NCBI GenBank assembly: GCA_949361645.1
Contig: OX442418.1
Location: forward strand, 1,532,797 to 1,596,796
Length of the DNA: 64,000 bases
From: Spongilla lacustris
Lineage: Eukaryota > Porifera > Demospongiae > Spongillida > Spongillidae
Direction: 5' to 3'
How positions within the stretch are numbered: position 1 is the stretch's first letter; each line of letters opens with the position of its first letter. Made by a program: the position numbers and the translations under genes. The notes beneath the pieces are model-generated. The model made no database searches and was not told where the DNA came from. It saw nothing but the letters and a program-made list of their open reading frames with translations. This document shows, one piece after another, positions 35,577-48,892 of the stretch.

Positions 35577-35832
35577 CTACTGGCAGATCCAGGGTTAATG
35601 CATACAAAAAAATTGTTGGTAGTGCCAGGCATCTGGTGATACCTGTATTTACTATTGTATCTGCTGGTAGTATGTTTCTTTGCAATTACCTCTATGCAAT
35701 ACTCTGTGACTGATAAAGGGCTAAAACTATTTGTGAAGCGGCTAGGGCTCTTAGCCCAGACCCAGATGGAAGACCTTACAGCACTTTGTACTTCTTGTGG
35801 GTGGGAGGGTGCCCTGCCCCTTTGACATGGCC
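35577..35832. repeat. Repeat starting with a ctggcagatccagg end
   Basis: This end resembles, at lower similarity, the ends at 57905-57925 (complement) and 62915-62930. A gtgggagggtgccctgcccc block near its other side recalls the GC-rich body at 57725-57900. Class unknown. Confidence 0.4.
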
Positions 35833-35976
35833 TATCCATTCAATCATAGATCCAACTGTTACAGGCATTGTTATATCTGGTTCATCAAATGTTTATCAAT
35901 ATAATCATGAAGATTTGTTTTTAATAAACTTAGTTGTGATTCATACATTTGAATTCTATATTTAAATTTTAATCTC

Positions 35977-36425
35977 CTTGGCCAAGTCCTACGTGTAGGA
36001 CCAATACTGAAAATGTATCATAAATAGAACTGCAGGGTTTTGCATTCATTTTTGTACTGTGGTTGATGCTATAAACCAGTTATGAATTTCTTTATGTAAT
36101 CACACCCTTGATTTCACGATTAAAAAATCAAACTGATGTGGTTCTTACAAATACATTGTGCACTGACAATTTAATTGTCATTGAATAAAGGTGTGACAAT
36201 TTATGTGGTTTGTAAAAATGCATTGGGCACTGTTAATTTAATTGTCGTTTCACAATGTATGAAAATTATATGTTTTTCAAGGTTTTATGACGCTTGATTG
36301 CGTGCTGTTTTATATGTTCTATGGCAACTCTATTTGGTTTTGCAATTTTAACCAAACACGCTGTACATTTTCATGATTTTTGTTCATTTATAAAAACATG
36401 CGACTGACAAACACGTTTTTCCAGG
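35977..36425 (+). repeat. Dispersed repeat R1, uninterrupted copy
   Basis: Same blocks as 336-555 and 1497-1655, without the LINE, so it serves as the empty-site reference. A short inverted repeat (tcctacgtgtagga) marks its left side. Confidence 0.7.
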
Positions 36426-36951
36426 AGCAACAGGAGGACAAGATTTACATAGAAATGTATTTGTAAAGGCCGTCAGATATTTTAATGCATCAAAGAGAAC
36501 ATTCACATATATGAAAAACTGTTTGCTGCCATTTACATGGTGACGAATAAATAAATAAACTTAGAACTACAGCTTATTAATTCTTCCTAAAGAGCCTAAT
36601 TATTTCAAATCCACATAAACTGAGAGGCTAGTTTGAGATCATCATATTGTTGGGACAGCCTTATAGAAATTGTGATGAGATTTTCAGGGAGGAGGATTTC
36701 ACATTTTGACGAGTTTATAATGTCCTAATTTATTAATAGCTGTACATTTTAATGTATTAACATGCCCTTTTTTGCTTCTACTACAAACCTGACCCTTTCA
36801 TGGAGAAGCAAAAATAAAATAAGTACTTTGTATGGATATGTATAATTGATTAAAAAATATTGCGATTTCACCACAAAATATTGTACTTCCAGTTCTGCCA
36901 CCTATGTGATTCTGTTTGGCTATTAATCTACTTGCATTCACCATCATTTCA
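36426..36951. other. No gene supported
   Basis: AT-rich flank of the CCCT array. Confidence 0.4.
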
Positions 36952-38891
36952 CCCTCCCTCCCTCCCTCCCTCCCTCCCTCCCTCCCTCCCTCCCTCCCTC
37001 CCTCCCTCCCTCCCTCCCTCCCTCCCTCCCTCCCTCCCTCCCTCCCTCCCTCCCTCCCTCCCTCCCTCCCTCCCTCCCTCCCTCCCTCCCTCCCTCCCTC
37101 CCTCCCTCCCTCCCTCCCTCCCTCCCTCCCTCCCTCCCTCCCTCCCTCCCTCCCTCCCTCCCTCCCTCCCTCCCTCCCTCCCTCCCTCCCTCCCTCCCTC
37201 CCTCCCACCCTCCCTCCCTCCCTCCCTCCCTCCCTCCCTCCCTCCCTCCCTCCCTCCCTCCCTCCCTCCCTCCCTCCCTCCCTCCCTCCCCCCTCCCTCC
37301 CTCCCTCCCTCCCTCCCTCCCTCCCTCCCTCCCTCCCTCCCTCCCTCCCTCCCTCCCTCCCTCCCTCCCTCCCTCCCCCCTCCCTCCCTCCCTCCCTCCC
37401 TCCCTCCCTCCCTCCCTCCCTCCCTCCCTCCCTCCCTCCCTCCCTCCCTCCCTCCCTCCCTCCCTCCCTCCCTCCCTCCCTCCCTCCCTCCCTCCCTCCC
37501 TCCCTCCCTCCCTCCCTCCCTCCCTCCCTCCCTCCCTCCCTCCCTCCCTCCCTCCCTCCCTCCCTCCCTCCCTCCCTCCCTCCCTCCCTCCCTCCCTCCC
37601 TCCCTCCCTCCCTCCCTCCCTCCCTCCCTCCCTCCCTCCCTCCCTCCCTCCCTCCCTCCCTCCCTCCCTCCCTCCCTCCCTCCCTCCCTCCCTCCCTCCC
37701 TCCCTCCCTCCCTCCCTCCCTCCCTCCCTCCCTCCCTCCCTCCCTCCCTCCCTCCCTCCCTCCCTCCCTCCCTCCCTCCCTCCCTCCCTCCCTCCCTCCC
37801 TCCCTCCCCTCCCTCCCTCCCTCCCTCCCTCCCTCCCTCCCTCCCTCCCTCCCTCCCTCCCTCCCTCCCTCCCTCCCTCCCTCCCTCCCTCCCTCCCTCC
37901 CTCCCTCCCTCCCTCCCTCCCTCCCTCCCTCCCTCCCTCCCTCCCTCCCTCCCTCCCCTCCCTCCCTCCCTCCCTCCCTCCCTCCCTCCCTCCCTCCCTC
38001 CCTCCCTCCCTCCCTCCCTCCCTCCCTCCCTCCCTCCCTCCCTCCCTCCCTCCCTCCCTCCCTCCCTCCCTCCCTCCCTCCCTCCCTCCCTCCCTCCCTC
38101 CCTCCCTCCCTCCCTCCCTCCCTCCCTCCCTCCCTCCCTCCCTCCCTCCCTCCCTCCCTCCCTCCCTCCCTCCCTCCCTCCCTCCCTCCCTCCCTCCCTC
38201 CCTCCCTCCCTCCCTCCCTCCCTCCCTCCCTCCCTCCCTCCCTCCCTCCCTCCCTCCCTCCCTCCCTCCCTCCCTCCCTCCCTCCCTCCCTCCCTCCCTC
38301 CCTCCCTCCCTCCCTCCCTCCCTCCCTCCCTCCCTCCCTCCCTCCCTCCCTCCCTCCCTCCCTCCCTCCCTCCCTCCCTCCCTCCCTCCCTCCCTCCCTC
38401 CCTCCCTCCCTCCCTCCCTCCCTCCCTCCCTCCCTCCCTCCCTCCCTCCCTCCCTCCCTCCCTCCCTCCCTCCCTCCCTCCCTCCCTCCCTCCCTCCCTC
38501 CCTCCCTCCCTCCCTCCCTCCCTCCCTCCCTCCCTCCCTCCCTCCCTCCCTCCCTCCCTCCCTCCCTCCCTCCCTCCCTCCCTCCCTCCCTCCCTCCCTC
38601 CCTCCCTCCCTCCCTCCCTCCCTCCCTCCCTCCCTCCCTCCCTCCCTCCCTCCCTCCCTCCCTCCCTCCCTCCCTCCCTCCCTCCCTCCCTCCCTCCCTC
38701 CCTCCCTCCCTCCCTCCCTCCCTCCCTCCCTCCCTCCCTCCCTCCCTCCCTCCCTCCCTCCCTCCCTCCCTCCCTCCCTCCCTCCCTCCCTCCCTCCCTC
38801 CCTCCCTCCCTCCCTCCCTCCCTCCCTCCCTCCCTCCCTCCCTCCCTCCCTCCCTCCCTCCCTCCCTCCCTCCCTCCCTCCCTCCCTCCCT
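36952..38891. repeat. 1.94-kb (CCCT)n / (GGGA)n array, about 485 units
   Basis: A nearly pure tetranucleotide tract. Interruptions visible are one T-to-A near 37206, two C insertions near 37289 and 37376, and two T-adjacent losses near 37806 and 37955. All reading frames stay open (Pro-Pro-Ser-Leu or Gly-Arg-Glu-Gly) because the 12-bp period avoids stops; these are not genes. Confidence 0.98.
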
Positions 38892-40469
38892 TGAAGTGAA
38901 TATCTCTCGTCAGTACTCACTCATCTCTCCTAAATTGTTTTATTCAGTGAGTGCTGCTCTCCTTGCACTGCTATCAACTGGAATGGAAAGCAGTTGGGAA
39001 AAGAAGATAGTCCAAGGAGCTGCATAAAATAGTGTGTCTTGGGACCCGAGCAAAGTATTGACTTAATGTAAACACTGCAAGATTAAACAAGATTAACACG
39101 TTAAAAAGGAAATTTTGTTGCTATGTAGTGCAAAATATTTAACTGAAATGCTGCTGTTACTATTCAAAATTATGTTGGTATTTAATGGATGCTATTGAAA
39201 TTATTGGTTAGCAAATGAAAACTGTTTTATACAAATGATATAAATGTACATCGGTATTTAATCGAAACTGTTGCTATTGAATTGAAAGTATGTTTGCTAT
39301 TTTTAATGGAAATTATAAATCATGTTCACACACTACAAATATGACTTCAGCAGGGATGACTGATTTATTACATTGTTGAAGATTATGGAGCCACAAGGGT
39401 GTAGTATTCATCATTTGTAGTGGTAGAAGTTATTTCTATGAATGATTAAGTCAGTATGATACATAGAAGAGAGAAAAATAATTTTGGCCTTGAAGAAAAG
39501 AGCTTTATTTATAGACCAGATACAATACAATGTTATTATTATTATTTTTTACCGGTTAATTTTTTTAGGACACAAAATAATTTTCATTGATAGTTTTGTA
39601 AATAACTTTCTAGCATAATAATTATTGTACTTTCATATTATCAAGAGCATATTTCGAAGTGGTAAGACTACTATGTTATGTATGCTTAGAAGACTGTCAC
39701 ATAACGAAAGCCATTTTTATAAAGCCTTTCCGGCACTATAACTATTTTCCATTGCATGCCAGAATAGCTCCACTTACAGGGCTTTAGGAGCCAGTCTGGC
39801 ATTCAGGCCATGGCCTGACCACTTTTCGCCCGAGGTCCATCTCCAGAAACGCCGGCCCCGGCTGAAAATGTGTATTGGTTACACGCGTTTGTACATGTAC
39901 AATGTGCCGAATCCATCCTTGGACGTGAAGTTTAAGCTACCTTAATCTTTCTAAACAAAACACTAATACACCATTTGTTGTTTGTTGTTTCATGGTCTCC
40001 TACACAGAGCATTTTAACTAGCGTATACGTATTATACGTACATGTATATCTACTGTATAGCTAGCCTTGCAAATCACATGGGAAATGTGCATTTGCAATT
40101 TTAATTTGATATATGCTAGCCTGTGTTTTTTCATAGGTTTGGGAGGCTTCTAGAGTGAAATGGTGATGTGGTCTAGGGATTGATGATGGAGCACACACTG
40201 AAATTTGAACATATTTTCAGTCATATATTTGTGTGCATTTCCTTCTCGTTTTAGTGATATGGTTATGTATGTAATAACTGTAGCCTAGTACTGATGTTCG
40301 CCTGTAAACACCAAATCGATATAAATAAACAAACTGAAGACCCTATCTTGAATATGTGATCACATAGCTCAGCCCTCCCGGTAACCACAGATGTAAAAAG
40401 GTATCTTTAAAAAATAAAAAAGTAATTAATATCAGTAGGCCTTATGTGAATGTACATGTAAGCGCACAA
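38892..40469. other. No gene supported
   Basis: AT-rich sequence. A GC-rich patch at 39775-39865 may be part of a repeat, but no second copy was seen. Confidence 0.35.
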
Positions 40470-40665
40470 ATGCGATTATTTGTCGAAGTGGGAATCTAGC
40501 GGGGCAGTCAAGTTGTCAAACCTGCATCATGGGAGGATGAGAGGCGGACCCAAACCCTCATTTCGCCTAACTCCTCGGGTGAAAAATCACCAATCTTTGC
40601 AGGATTCGAACTCGCTACCCCGTGATTCAGAACCACTGGATTTAGCGTTGAGCCAAACGACTAGT
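40470..40665 (-). mobile_element. tRNA-derived SINE
   Basis: On the minus strand, tggctcaacgctaaa (near 40655) resembles a polymerase III A box. gagttcgaatcct (complement of 40602-40614) is a good B box. A region unrelated to tRNA follows. The tRNA-like head is too diverged to fold a full acceptor stem, so it is called a SINE rather than a tRNA gene. Confidence 0.6.
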
Positions 40666-42816
40666 TATATTAGTGCTTTAAAGCACGTGGATCTGCTTAC
40701 ATAGAACTATAGTTATTTTTGCAAGAACCATTTTGGTACGCCAATTTGCCTTTGCATTCTAGCAAAGAGGCACATGCACTTTATTATCCAAAGAATTATG
40801 CATGCATGTACACGTACATCGATGAAACGAAGCATTCCAGTCTGCGGCGTTCGATTTATTCTAGCTAAATTAAGGATGACAGCCGGCTGAATATTTCGGC
40901 ACAAATTTTTTTTAAGTGCATGCATACAGCTGAAAGCATACAAGAGCAGTGAGACCCTCCAGGCCCAAGTAACGATAATCAATTTGAATGCGTGGTTAAT
41001 TTGTATTACCGCGCGATCGATCCGCGAATGGTATGAGCAGAGATAATAGAGTTTCATAGACAGAAAACATATAGAGCTGAATAAACTAAACATACTGCCA
41101 AGTACAGGTTGTAGGCTTTAATTAAACAATCCGAATATCACGCTAGCCTATCATGAGTAGTGCCGTTGGTAGTTATAGATGGTTATTTTCATGCTAAAAA
41201 AGGCGCAAAAGTTTTTTTTTTTTATGTAGCTTTTACCTGCTTGTATCATGCAATTGTATTTTTGTTGTGCGAATGATGTTTATATTAGAGTTAATACGTC
41301 TTACAGTGTACATAATTGCTTTTAGCTTTGTAGTACCTGAGTCCACAGTATAGATAATGCCATATTGCAGTTGCTGTATAAAATCAAACAGCGACCCAGG
41401 TGTATGTCCTTTTTGCTCCCTCTTGTTGGCTAAACATGCAGCACAATGGATTGAAGCGCCCACACATGTACATACCGTCCGGCCTCAGCATCTTTCCAGG
41501 ATACCTGTTATAGTTGTGCTACATGTACATTATTACATTGTTACGCAGCTAGTTGGGGTGGCATATATCTCAGAGGGAATAATGTCAATTGCTTTTATTG
41601 TTGATATGAGATGTGTTTACCAACAGCGTGCACATTGAATGGCTCGCGTACTGATTATGATAATCAGGCTACGCACGTGTTTCAGCGTAATCACTTTCCT
41701 TTCCCGCGGCCTGTCTATTCGTTATACAATGTATATTACACATCAATTTTTTAAAACAACAACAGTAGGAGATCAATGATATTTATATGAAGCACAGCTG
41801 CATTCCTACTTAGAAAAAAGAACTGACAGAAAAACAATATGAATTACTAATGATAAAGCGACCTCTACGCTTCCCATTATCACTGCAAAAGAACAGAACT
41901 TTCTCCTCTCTGTTGGATGAGTCCGTTTAGTGATACCACCAGTTCAACTGAAGCCAGATTTGAGCGTACATACATGTAGTGTGAGTGTTAGCATAGGCGT
42001 GACTTACATGTAGTATATAGCTATAGGTGATTTCATCAGCATTCGCACAAACTACTGCAATAAGCGGAACCGATGCTGGATAATTGCGTCATCGTCAGTC
42101 TGACGGAGCCGCGCATGCATGCACACTTAATCTTTGATTTAGAAACACTTAATTGTACCGTAGACAGGAATTGGAACTTCCCTTGATGGGTGACGTTGAA
42201 ATGCACCTTCTTTATATCAAGATGAGTACCAAACGTTCATATCGCAAGGTTGACAAACATTGTAACTATCGTATTAGCAAAGTTTTTATCTCATTTGATG
42301 GTGCTTGGTGCACGTGTTGCCTAGCTGCCAGTTTAATTTATTTCATTACAAACTTATATTTAAATATAATTATGTACATTATACATCAGCGATGCGTGCA
42401 TTTGTACTGTATGCCACATGCAACTGATGCGCATATAATACATGAATTTAATTAACTGAGTAAGGATATGAGTTCCACACCCTAGAATCTGAGGTCATCC
42501 AGCCCCTCCCTCCGCATTCATGTCTAAATCTCATGCAGCGCTACTGCATGAGAACAAAGAAAACTGTGCTATAAGTTGAGTATTGATGAGGAAATCCCGA
42601 GTCACCCATCGCAGCCTTGCAAGAACCTGGCCATTACGTAGGAGGAGATACCCGTGTTTTTGTTCCGCACAAATATAAATGCGTAACGCCGGGGCTTGGC
42701 CAGTTACGTATATAGCTAGCGGAACGGTCAGTTAGCAATTCGAGCTAAAAAAGCAACCCAGTATTAATATTTTTAGGCAAAGCTATAATACTAGTTAAGT
42801 ACCATTCATTGTCGGG
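40666..42816. other. No gene supported
   Basis: No exon recognised. A small hairpin (ctcatgcag-cgcta-ctgcatgag) lies at about 42532-42554. Confidence 0.35.
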
Positions 42817-43787
42817 ATGAATTACACAGAGTGCTTACCTCTTCGCATCCTACTAATGGTTCGGATGATGATTATATGTCAATGATCATTTCAACGGGAA
42901 TGATGGCGGTGGTCCTGATTGTAGCACACAAACCTGGTCTACCGATTGGCTCTATACCAGAGCCTAAGTTCAATTTTTCTTCTGGTTGTATGGGAGGTTT
43001 ATCTGACCTCGGTGTTCGATATCGGCAGTGCGGTTCCTCGATTGGGAGTATACGCTATCGAGATACTTGTTACTTTCTCCGCGTATGTGTATCAATCTCT
43101 GTGCACGTGGATCGTAGTTCATCTGTTTGCCCTTGCCGTCTGCCACAAGAATCCGAACAGGCTGGAACCACTGTACGTGGTGAGTTCTCTTCTACTCTCG
43201 TTAGTTATGGCTGTGGTGTCTTTTGCATTGGTGTTTGTTGCCAATAGCGGAACACATAGCTCAGACTGCTCTGCTTATAACGTATTTGTCATGAAACGAT
43301 GGATTGAAGGAATAATTGCTTGCCTGGTAATCTTGTTAAATTGTGCATCTATGATTGCCACGGGATTGATACTCTGTCACAGAGCATACGGTAAAAGAAC
43401 GGTCCTAGCGGACATCGATCACTATCCGATCAACAACACAAGAAGGCTCTTTGTGAGATGCTTCCTCTACTGATGTATCCAGTACTGTCCATTGCGACTC
43501 CAGTCATGTATGCAGTAATGAACAATTTTGATCATACATTGGACTTCAGATCTCGTTTTGTAGTTCCCATGCTCACTTTCACCTGGAGCATGATGTTTGC
43601 ACTTTCAATTATCTCTCATCTGGGCGTGGTTATCTGTATAAGGAGACGAAAGGCTTCAAGGCACGCAGCGCTGTCCTCCATTAGCAAGATGGAAGAAAGC
43701 GAAACTGTTCACGAAAGTAGCCATATCCTTGCTAGAAGCAACACGTATTATTCTATACCTGACGACGTTAACGAAATGACAGATTGA
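42817..43787 (+). pseudogene. Seven-helix receptor-like gene with three frame changes
   Basis: Starting at an ATG (MNYTEC), the hydrophobic segments appear in order: helix 1 near 42875-42930, helix 2 (SLSSIFLLVVWEVYL) near 42960-43010, helix 3 near 43050-43125, helix 4 near 43180-43240, helix 5 near 43300-43375, helix 6 (MLPLLMYPVLSIATP) near 43458-43515, helix 7 near 43575-43640. A basic RRRK and a Ser-rich tail ending at a TGA follow. The length and layout fit a G-protein-coupled receptor; no DRY motif is seen after helix 3 (AVCHKN instead), so the class is open. The frame changes near 42833, 42930 and 43435. The first two cancel. They are either real mutations or base errors in the assembly; no GT-AG intron explains them. 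Confidence 0.55.
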
Positions 43788-44244
43788 ATGCACGTATAGT
43801 ACTTTCGATTTATAGCAAAGAAACGTAAAGTGTGAACATTAATAGTGTATACACAGTTACACATCCACCTCACCAACCACACCCGTACTATATACATGCT
43901 GAAGTAAAATTTAGATCGTGTTTATGACTTAGCGTAATGTTTGCACATGTAATGGCTCTCCACCCGAAATCCACAATAGAGGGCTCGCAAAAGTATATAA
44001 TACATGCATAATGCCACCATCACATTATTTTTTCCGTCGAAATCTGCATGAGCTTGAGAAGGGAAGTGAAATGGACCACTCTGCTGATATTCTGATCCAA
44101 TCATAGTCCATTGGCAAATCTGCTACCTGTGACAACACAGTTGTGAATCCGCTCAACCTAAGCTTGATTCTGGGAGCTGTGGGTTACTCAGCAACAGAAA
44201 CGGAAGTTGTATAAATAACCAAGAATGGCCCAGGAAGTCCAATC
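43788..44244. other. No gene supported
   Basis: Region between the receptor-like gene and LINE remnants. Confidence 0.4.
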
Positions 44245-44405
44245 CTCTGTCTGTAAAGACTTATGGTGGTTGGGGTGAGAAGGCCTAGTAAAATTTCAAT
44301 CGTACCAGCAGGAGGTTGTCAGTGGGCTCAGCCTCCAGTGAAGCCACGGTTAGGCAGGATAGGTATGGGAGGCTAAGCCTGACCTTGGTGAGGGTGAAAA
44401 CTTGC
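44245..44405 (+). pseudogene. LINE C-terminal remnant, copy D
   Basis: It reads VKTYGGWGEKA, then after a gap YGRLSLTLVR. Both motifs are the conserved end seen in copies at 45.4 and 60.5 kb. Only about 160 bp survives. Confidence 0.5.
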
Positions 44406-44639
44406 ATGGACTATTCTCGCAAGATCCAGCTGGCCTGCTAGCTGAGCTGTGCTGTCATTTATCCAGTGTTTTGTTTTTATGAGTGTGGAATTTACCCATA
44501 CACACTGTATGTAAAATTATTTCCGTAATTACTTGTTTCCTTACATTTTGCAAGATGACCCACATTTCACGTGTGAGACCTCCAACTTTTTAAAATAAAG
44601 TCAATAACTGTATTTAATGATCGCATTCATCACTATTTT

Positions 44640-45657
44640 ACAGTGTTTGGCCCTCAATCTGTCACCACAAAATTATGGTTGGAAGCAACCCTGCTTAAGT
44701 CTCAGCAGAGGAGGTCTTGGCTTAAGATCAGTAGCTGTTCACTCCACTGCTGCATACCTAGGTTCAATTACCTCATCTTCCCCAGACTTGGTGTCCAGCC
44801 ATTATGCAATAGATGCTATTAACCTCTTCAATCTCCAGGTTTCTGCAGAGGATATCACAATGAATTTAGAATTGCCAAATCAGTGCACTGTACGACTCTG
44901 GCAGCCTGGCAGATTGTGCTCATACATGTATACTCTCCATTTTGTCTGTGCATGCCTCCTCATAGTCCACTCCACTAGGTTGGGGTTCAACATGGCTCCC
45001 AATGCAGTGGAGTATCAAATGGTGGCTTGGTCTTCCTCTAACACCAAAAGTAGGGGTATGTGCTTACTGTCCTGACAAAGCTCTGGATGCACACCATGTT
45101 GGGGGAGATGTATAGTGGCTCGCCATAATACTCTACATAATGTTACTTTTGAATTTTGCAAAAGAGCACTGCTAAACCCAAAACTGGAAGCTGGTGCTGG
45201 TTTGGGTCATGAAAGGAGGATGCCAATATACTGTTTCCAAGCTGGCCCACTAGTGAAAAGCATGCAGCCATTGATGTGTCCATCACTTCTCCGCTTAAAT
45301 CAAGCATTTTATCTGAAGTAGGTGTGGTTAAAGACGAGAGAATAGTGATGTGATCTGCACTGAACTGGGTTGGGAGTGTGTTCCACTAGTGGTGGAGACA
45401 TTTGGTGCATGGGGAAGAACAGCAGGCCAATTTTGTTGCACAAGTACGACTTGCAGCACAAGGAAATTCCACAAAGGCTACCATGCAAAATTCCAACTTA
45501 GTTCGAGCCAATGCCCGTGCTTTCCTCAATTTCAGAAGCCACAACAATGGACCTGCTTGGGAGTTATGGGGTTGTTTTGTGCATGGTCATTTGTAATAAT
45601 GTGTAATAATGTGTATTATAATATTAAACCAAATAAATAAATAAATAATAATAATAG
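44640..45657 (+). mobile_element. LINE 3' part, copy E, with A-rich tail
   Basis: Segments in order: SRGGLGLRSVAVHS (post-polymerase region), a degenerate zinc-binding stretch, ARHNTLHNVTFEFCKRA near 45115, ELGWECVPLVVETFGAWG near 45362, and VRANARAFLNF near 45500. Several frameshifts lie between them. It ends in (AAAT)n/(AAT)n at 45628-45657. This C-terminal layout is one I associate with non-LTR elements of cnidarians and sponges. Dead copy. Confidence 0.65.
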
Positions 45658-47137
45658 TGCAGGTGACTAAACGTAAATTGTTAATGCCAGCTCAACTGAA
45701 GTGCAAAAATAAAGCTGCCTGCTCTATTAGGGTGTGGAAGCCATAGTATGAGATAGCAAATATGTAAAGACTTATAAGGTGGGTCAGTCCGAAACAAATG
45801 TAAAGCTGGCTATTGTCCTTTGCAAACAATAATTTAATCCAAAACGATTATAAATGTGGGATTAAATTGAATTATAGATAAACAAACACTTATATAAAAG
45901 CATGAAGGTGCAGATGTATTTCATCATAGTTATTGTCAAATTTTAATCACCATTCCATGCATTTTTACTTGGGGTGAGTAATGGTGGCATACACTTTGTG
46001 TCATGCATGCATCCTAAAGAAATAAAATAAAATCAAAACTGCTGGAGACAATGGCAAGAATGTTTTGTCGTCTAATTATAAGTGAAACAAAAAACGATTT
46101 ATTGTGCATGAAAGAAGCAGTTGTCATAAAAAGTAACATAAACAGGTCAATAGTCTACTAGGTGGCACTGTGTGGGATGCTGCAAATTCTCTACCTTATG
46201 CAATGTATGTATCATGTGACCTAAAGCCCAGCATCTATATAGCAGCTAAGGCGTATGGTCACTCCTATTTACACAACAAAATTGGTTCTGGTTTGCAAAT
46301 TTTTTTGTTTGCCCAATTCTTGAGTTTTGCATTTAAAGAGAGCCCAATGTGAAAACTGCAGATTTTGCAAATTGCTTACCACATGACCTATTGTGATGTA
46401 GTAACATGTTTTAAGACTACTAACCATTCTGGTGATCATGAGCTCCCCTGTGAGCTGATGTATGCAACACACAAGGACAATCACCAGCTATAGTTAGGCA
46501 CAATTAGGCACTCACTAAAACTTCAAAACTTGGGGACCTTTACCCTGTACTTCCTGGCCTCTGCCTCCTCTGCTGCAGCCCCCCTTCTGACAAGCATACT
46601 GCTGTTAGGGTGGAAGGGGTTAAGGGAGAGGTCACTGTGGTGTCAAGGAAAGCATGTTTCCCTCCCTCGCAAGTACATCTGCTGGCCAGGTATGGCTTAC
46701 GTCTGGTTTAAGGCCATTGCTTATATCCTCTCACTCCAAGATGAACATGGTCAAAAAGCACATTACACAGATGGTTGTAGATACCACCCATGTTTGCAGG
46801 TAGTTGCATGGTTGCCAAGGCGGTCAAGAACTGTGCCAGCCTCTATAGCCATGTCCATCATTAGCTACCATCGGACAGAGATTTACTAATCATTAGAGTC
46901 CAGGAACAGATGAAGGCCAGGGGTTTGTTTAGCCAGTAGCCAGAAGGTTGCATGAGGTGCTCACCCACCAGTGAGAAATCGAACCTTGTCAACAGATGAT
47001 TACAATAAAAATTATAACTGGTTGTCTTCCAGTTCATTTGGCAGTACTCTTTGGCACTTACATTATTTGTTTATGACACATACATCAAAAAGTACTTGAG
47101 CCTGAGGCTGCCAGCAATTAAGCTAAAAAAACTGTAA
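45658..47137. other. No gene supported
   Basis: An open frame near 46530-46889 has no recognisable motif and is not called. Confidence 0.35.
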
Positions 47138-47271
47138 ATTATTATAGAGAAACGATGTAGTATGAATTGTTGAAAATAGGAAGTCGATAGCGTTTAGTGT
47201 TCGGAAGATATAGCGATTCAAACAAATAATGCTATAAAACTCGGACATTTTCGCGGAAACTGTCCCATAAA
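47138..47271. mobile_element. Solo end of the foldback element
   Basis: It matches the right 130 bp of 24961-25777 (gtagtatga-ttgttgaaaatagga, gttcggaagatatagcgattcaaac, ttttcgcgga-actgtccca), with a short internal loss near 47228. Confidence 0.8.
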
Positions 47272-48690
47272 AAACTGATTGGTGGAATGAGGAGCTGTCT
47301 TGTACCAGTACTCCAATTCTGAAGGAAGCATCCTTAAAACCTTGGCTTCAAACACAGACACTTTAGATAATCATTTACTCCTGCATCCACCATTACAAAA
47401 ATGCATTTCTAATATATCTACAACTCAGATCAACCTTGTAGCTAGATCACTTTATACAACAAGTTCAGATGCATCTTCATTTAACTGCTTGATGTGTGCT
47501 GTAATAAGAAACAAAGATGACAGTGGCTCATTATACATATGCAACTACACAGTCATTACTTTGCTTATTTTGGACCATAATATAGTATCATGTTTATGAT
47601 ACTTCTGAATATTGTAAGGGAAGGTCTGAAGCCGTGGAATAGTATGTTCACCCTCATTTGGACATTATTTGGTTTATTTGATTTAGTTAACATATTGGTA
47701 TTTTTTAAATGTTTAATTTAAGGTCATAATGCTATAGTGAAATAAGCATAATTTGAATAATAAAACTAGGCAGGGGGGCAGGCAGGTAACATCATCCCCT
47801 GACATTGAGAGCTTTCCAAAGGGAGTGTTACTTTTTATAAATGAGTAAGGAATAAAATGTTATGAGGTCCCTATGCTTCCCTTAATGATCTCAATACATA
47901 ACTTTTGCCACTATAATTTGTTTTGCTCATTCTCTTTTCAGTACTTGTGATACATGCATTTTTTAAAAGCACTTTGTGTATACTTGCTATATACCCAGTA
48001 TACATAATATATGGGTATATATTTGTCCAGGTCCAATGTCAAGTGTTTTCCCCAGCTAGACATGATTTCAGCTACTTTTGCCACATCAGCGTCATTTATT
48101 ATAGCATCCATTGGGTCAGCTGTTGTGGATGCATAGTGATTATTAGATAGACAATTGTTATGGCAGAAGTAGATAAAACACCATAGGCCTGTACATGATT
48201 CGCTAGTAAATCTCTGAAGAATTGCTTATTACAGACATGCACCAAAAAATATGTGACCTTCCCATTGTGTATGTGTTTGTGTCTTAGATTGGGTGTGCAC
48301 TGAACATACAAGCCCACATAATCAGTTGTATCTTTTTGAAGAGTATTAAAATCACATCACGTTCTGTAGCCTCAACTGATTTGCTCAAAAGAACATAGAG
48401 TGGAGTAACATTTTCCACTTGATTGGTTTGAACTAGTGATTTAGGCATGTCTCATTGGTATGCATCAAGTGCAAGTGAGAATATGTGCTCTCACTTCATT
48501 CATGTATGATATAATCTCAACAAATCAATCGCATGTGTGTGTATGCGTGTGTTCCAGTATGTATTTTTGTGAATCTGAACAAATAAATTGCGACTATCAA
48601 TTTCAAATGCTTCCCCAGAATAATTAAAAACAGTACATTTGGTGCTGAGCTAATGAAACAGACAAACATTGGCATCTACCAGTTGTGTAA
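47272..48690. other. No gene supported
   Basis: AT-rich, no recognised exon or repeat. Confidence 0.35.
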
Positions 48691-48800
48691 TGATTGAGTG
48701 TGTGTGTATGTGTACGTTTGTGTATGTACATGTATGTGTACGTGTGTGTATGTGTGTGTGTGTGCATGTGTGCATGTGTGTACTAGTGTGTGTATGGGCA
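48691..48800. repeat. Impure TG-rich simple sequence
   Basis: TGTG with interspersed TATG, TACG and TGCATG. Confidence 0.85.
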
Positions 48801-48892
48801 TGTACATACATGTACTTTAGCTGCAAGCTAGGAATAAAAAAATTAATATAATTATAATTATTTATATAATATTATATATATAATATATAACA

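Noticed and set aside
36798..39027. Very long open frames (Pro/Ser/Leu or Gly/Arg/Glu repeats)
   Set aside because: Product of a 4-bp repeat whose 12-bp period contains no stop in any frame; no start context, splice sites or unique sequence.
40590..40665. tRNA gene on the minus strand
   Set aside because: Good B box and partial A box, but no convincing acceptor stem, and it continues into a non-tRNA body; called a SINE.
46530..46889. 119-codon plus-strand frame
   Set aside because: No motif, no splice context, no second copy.
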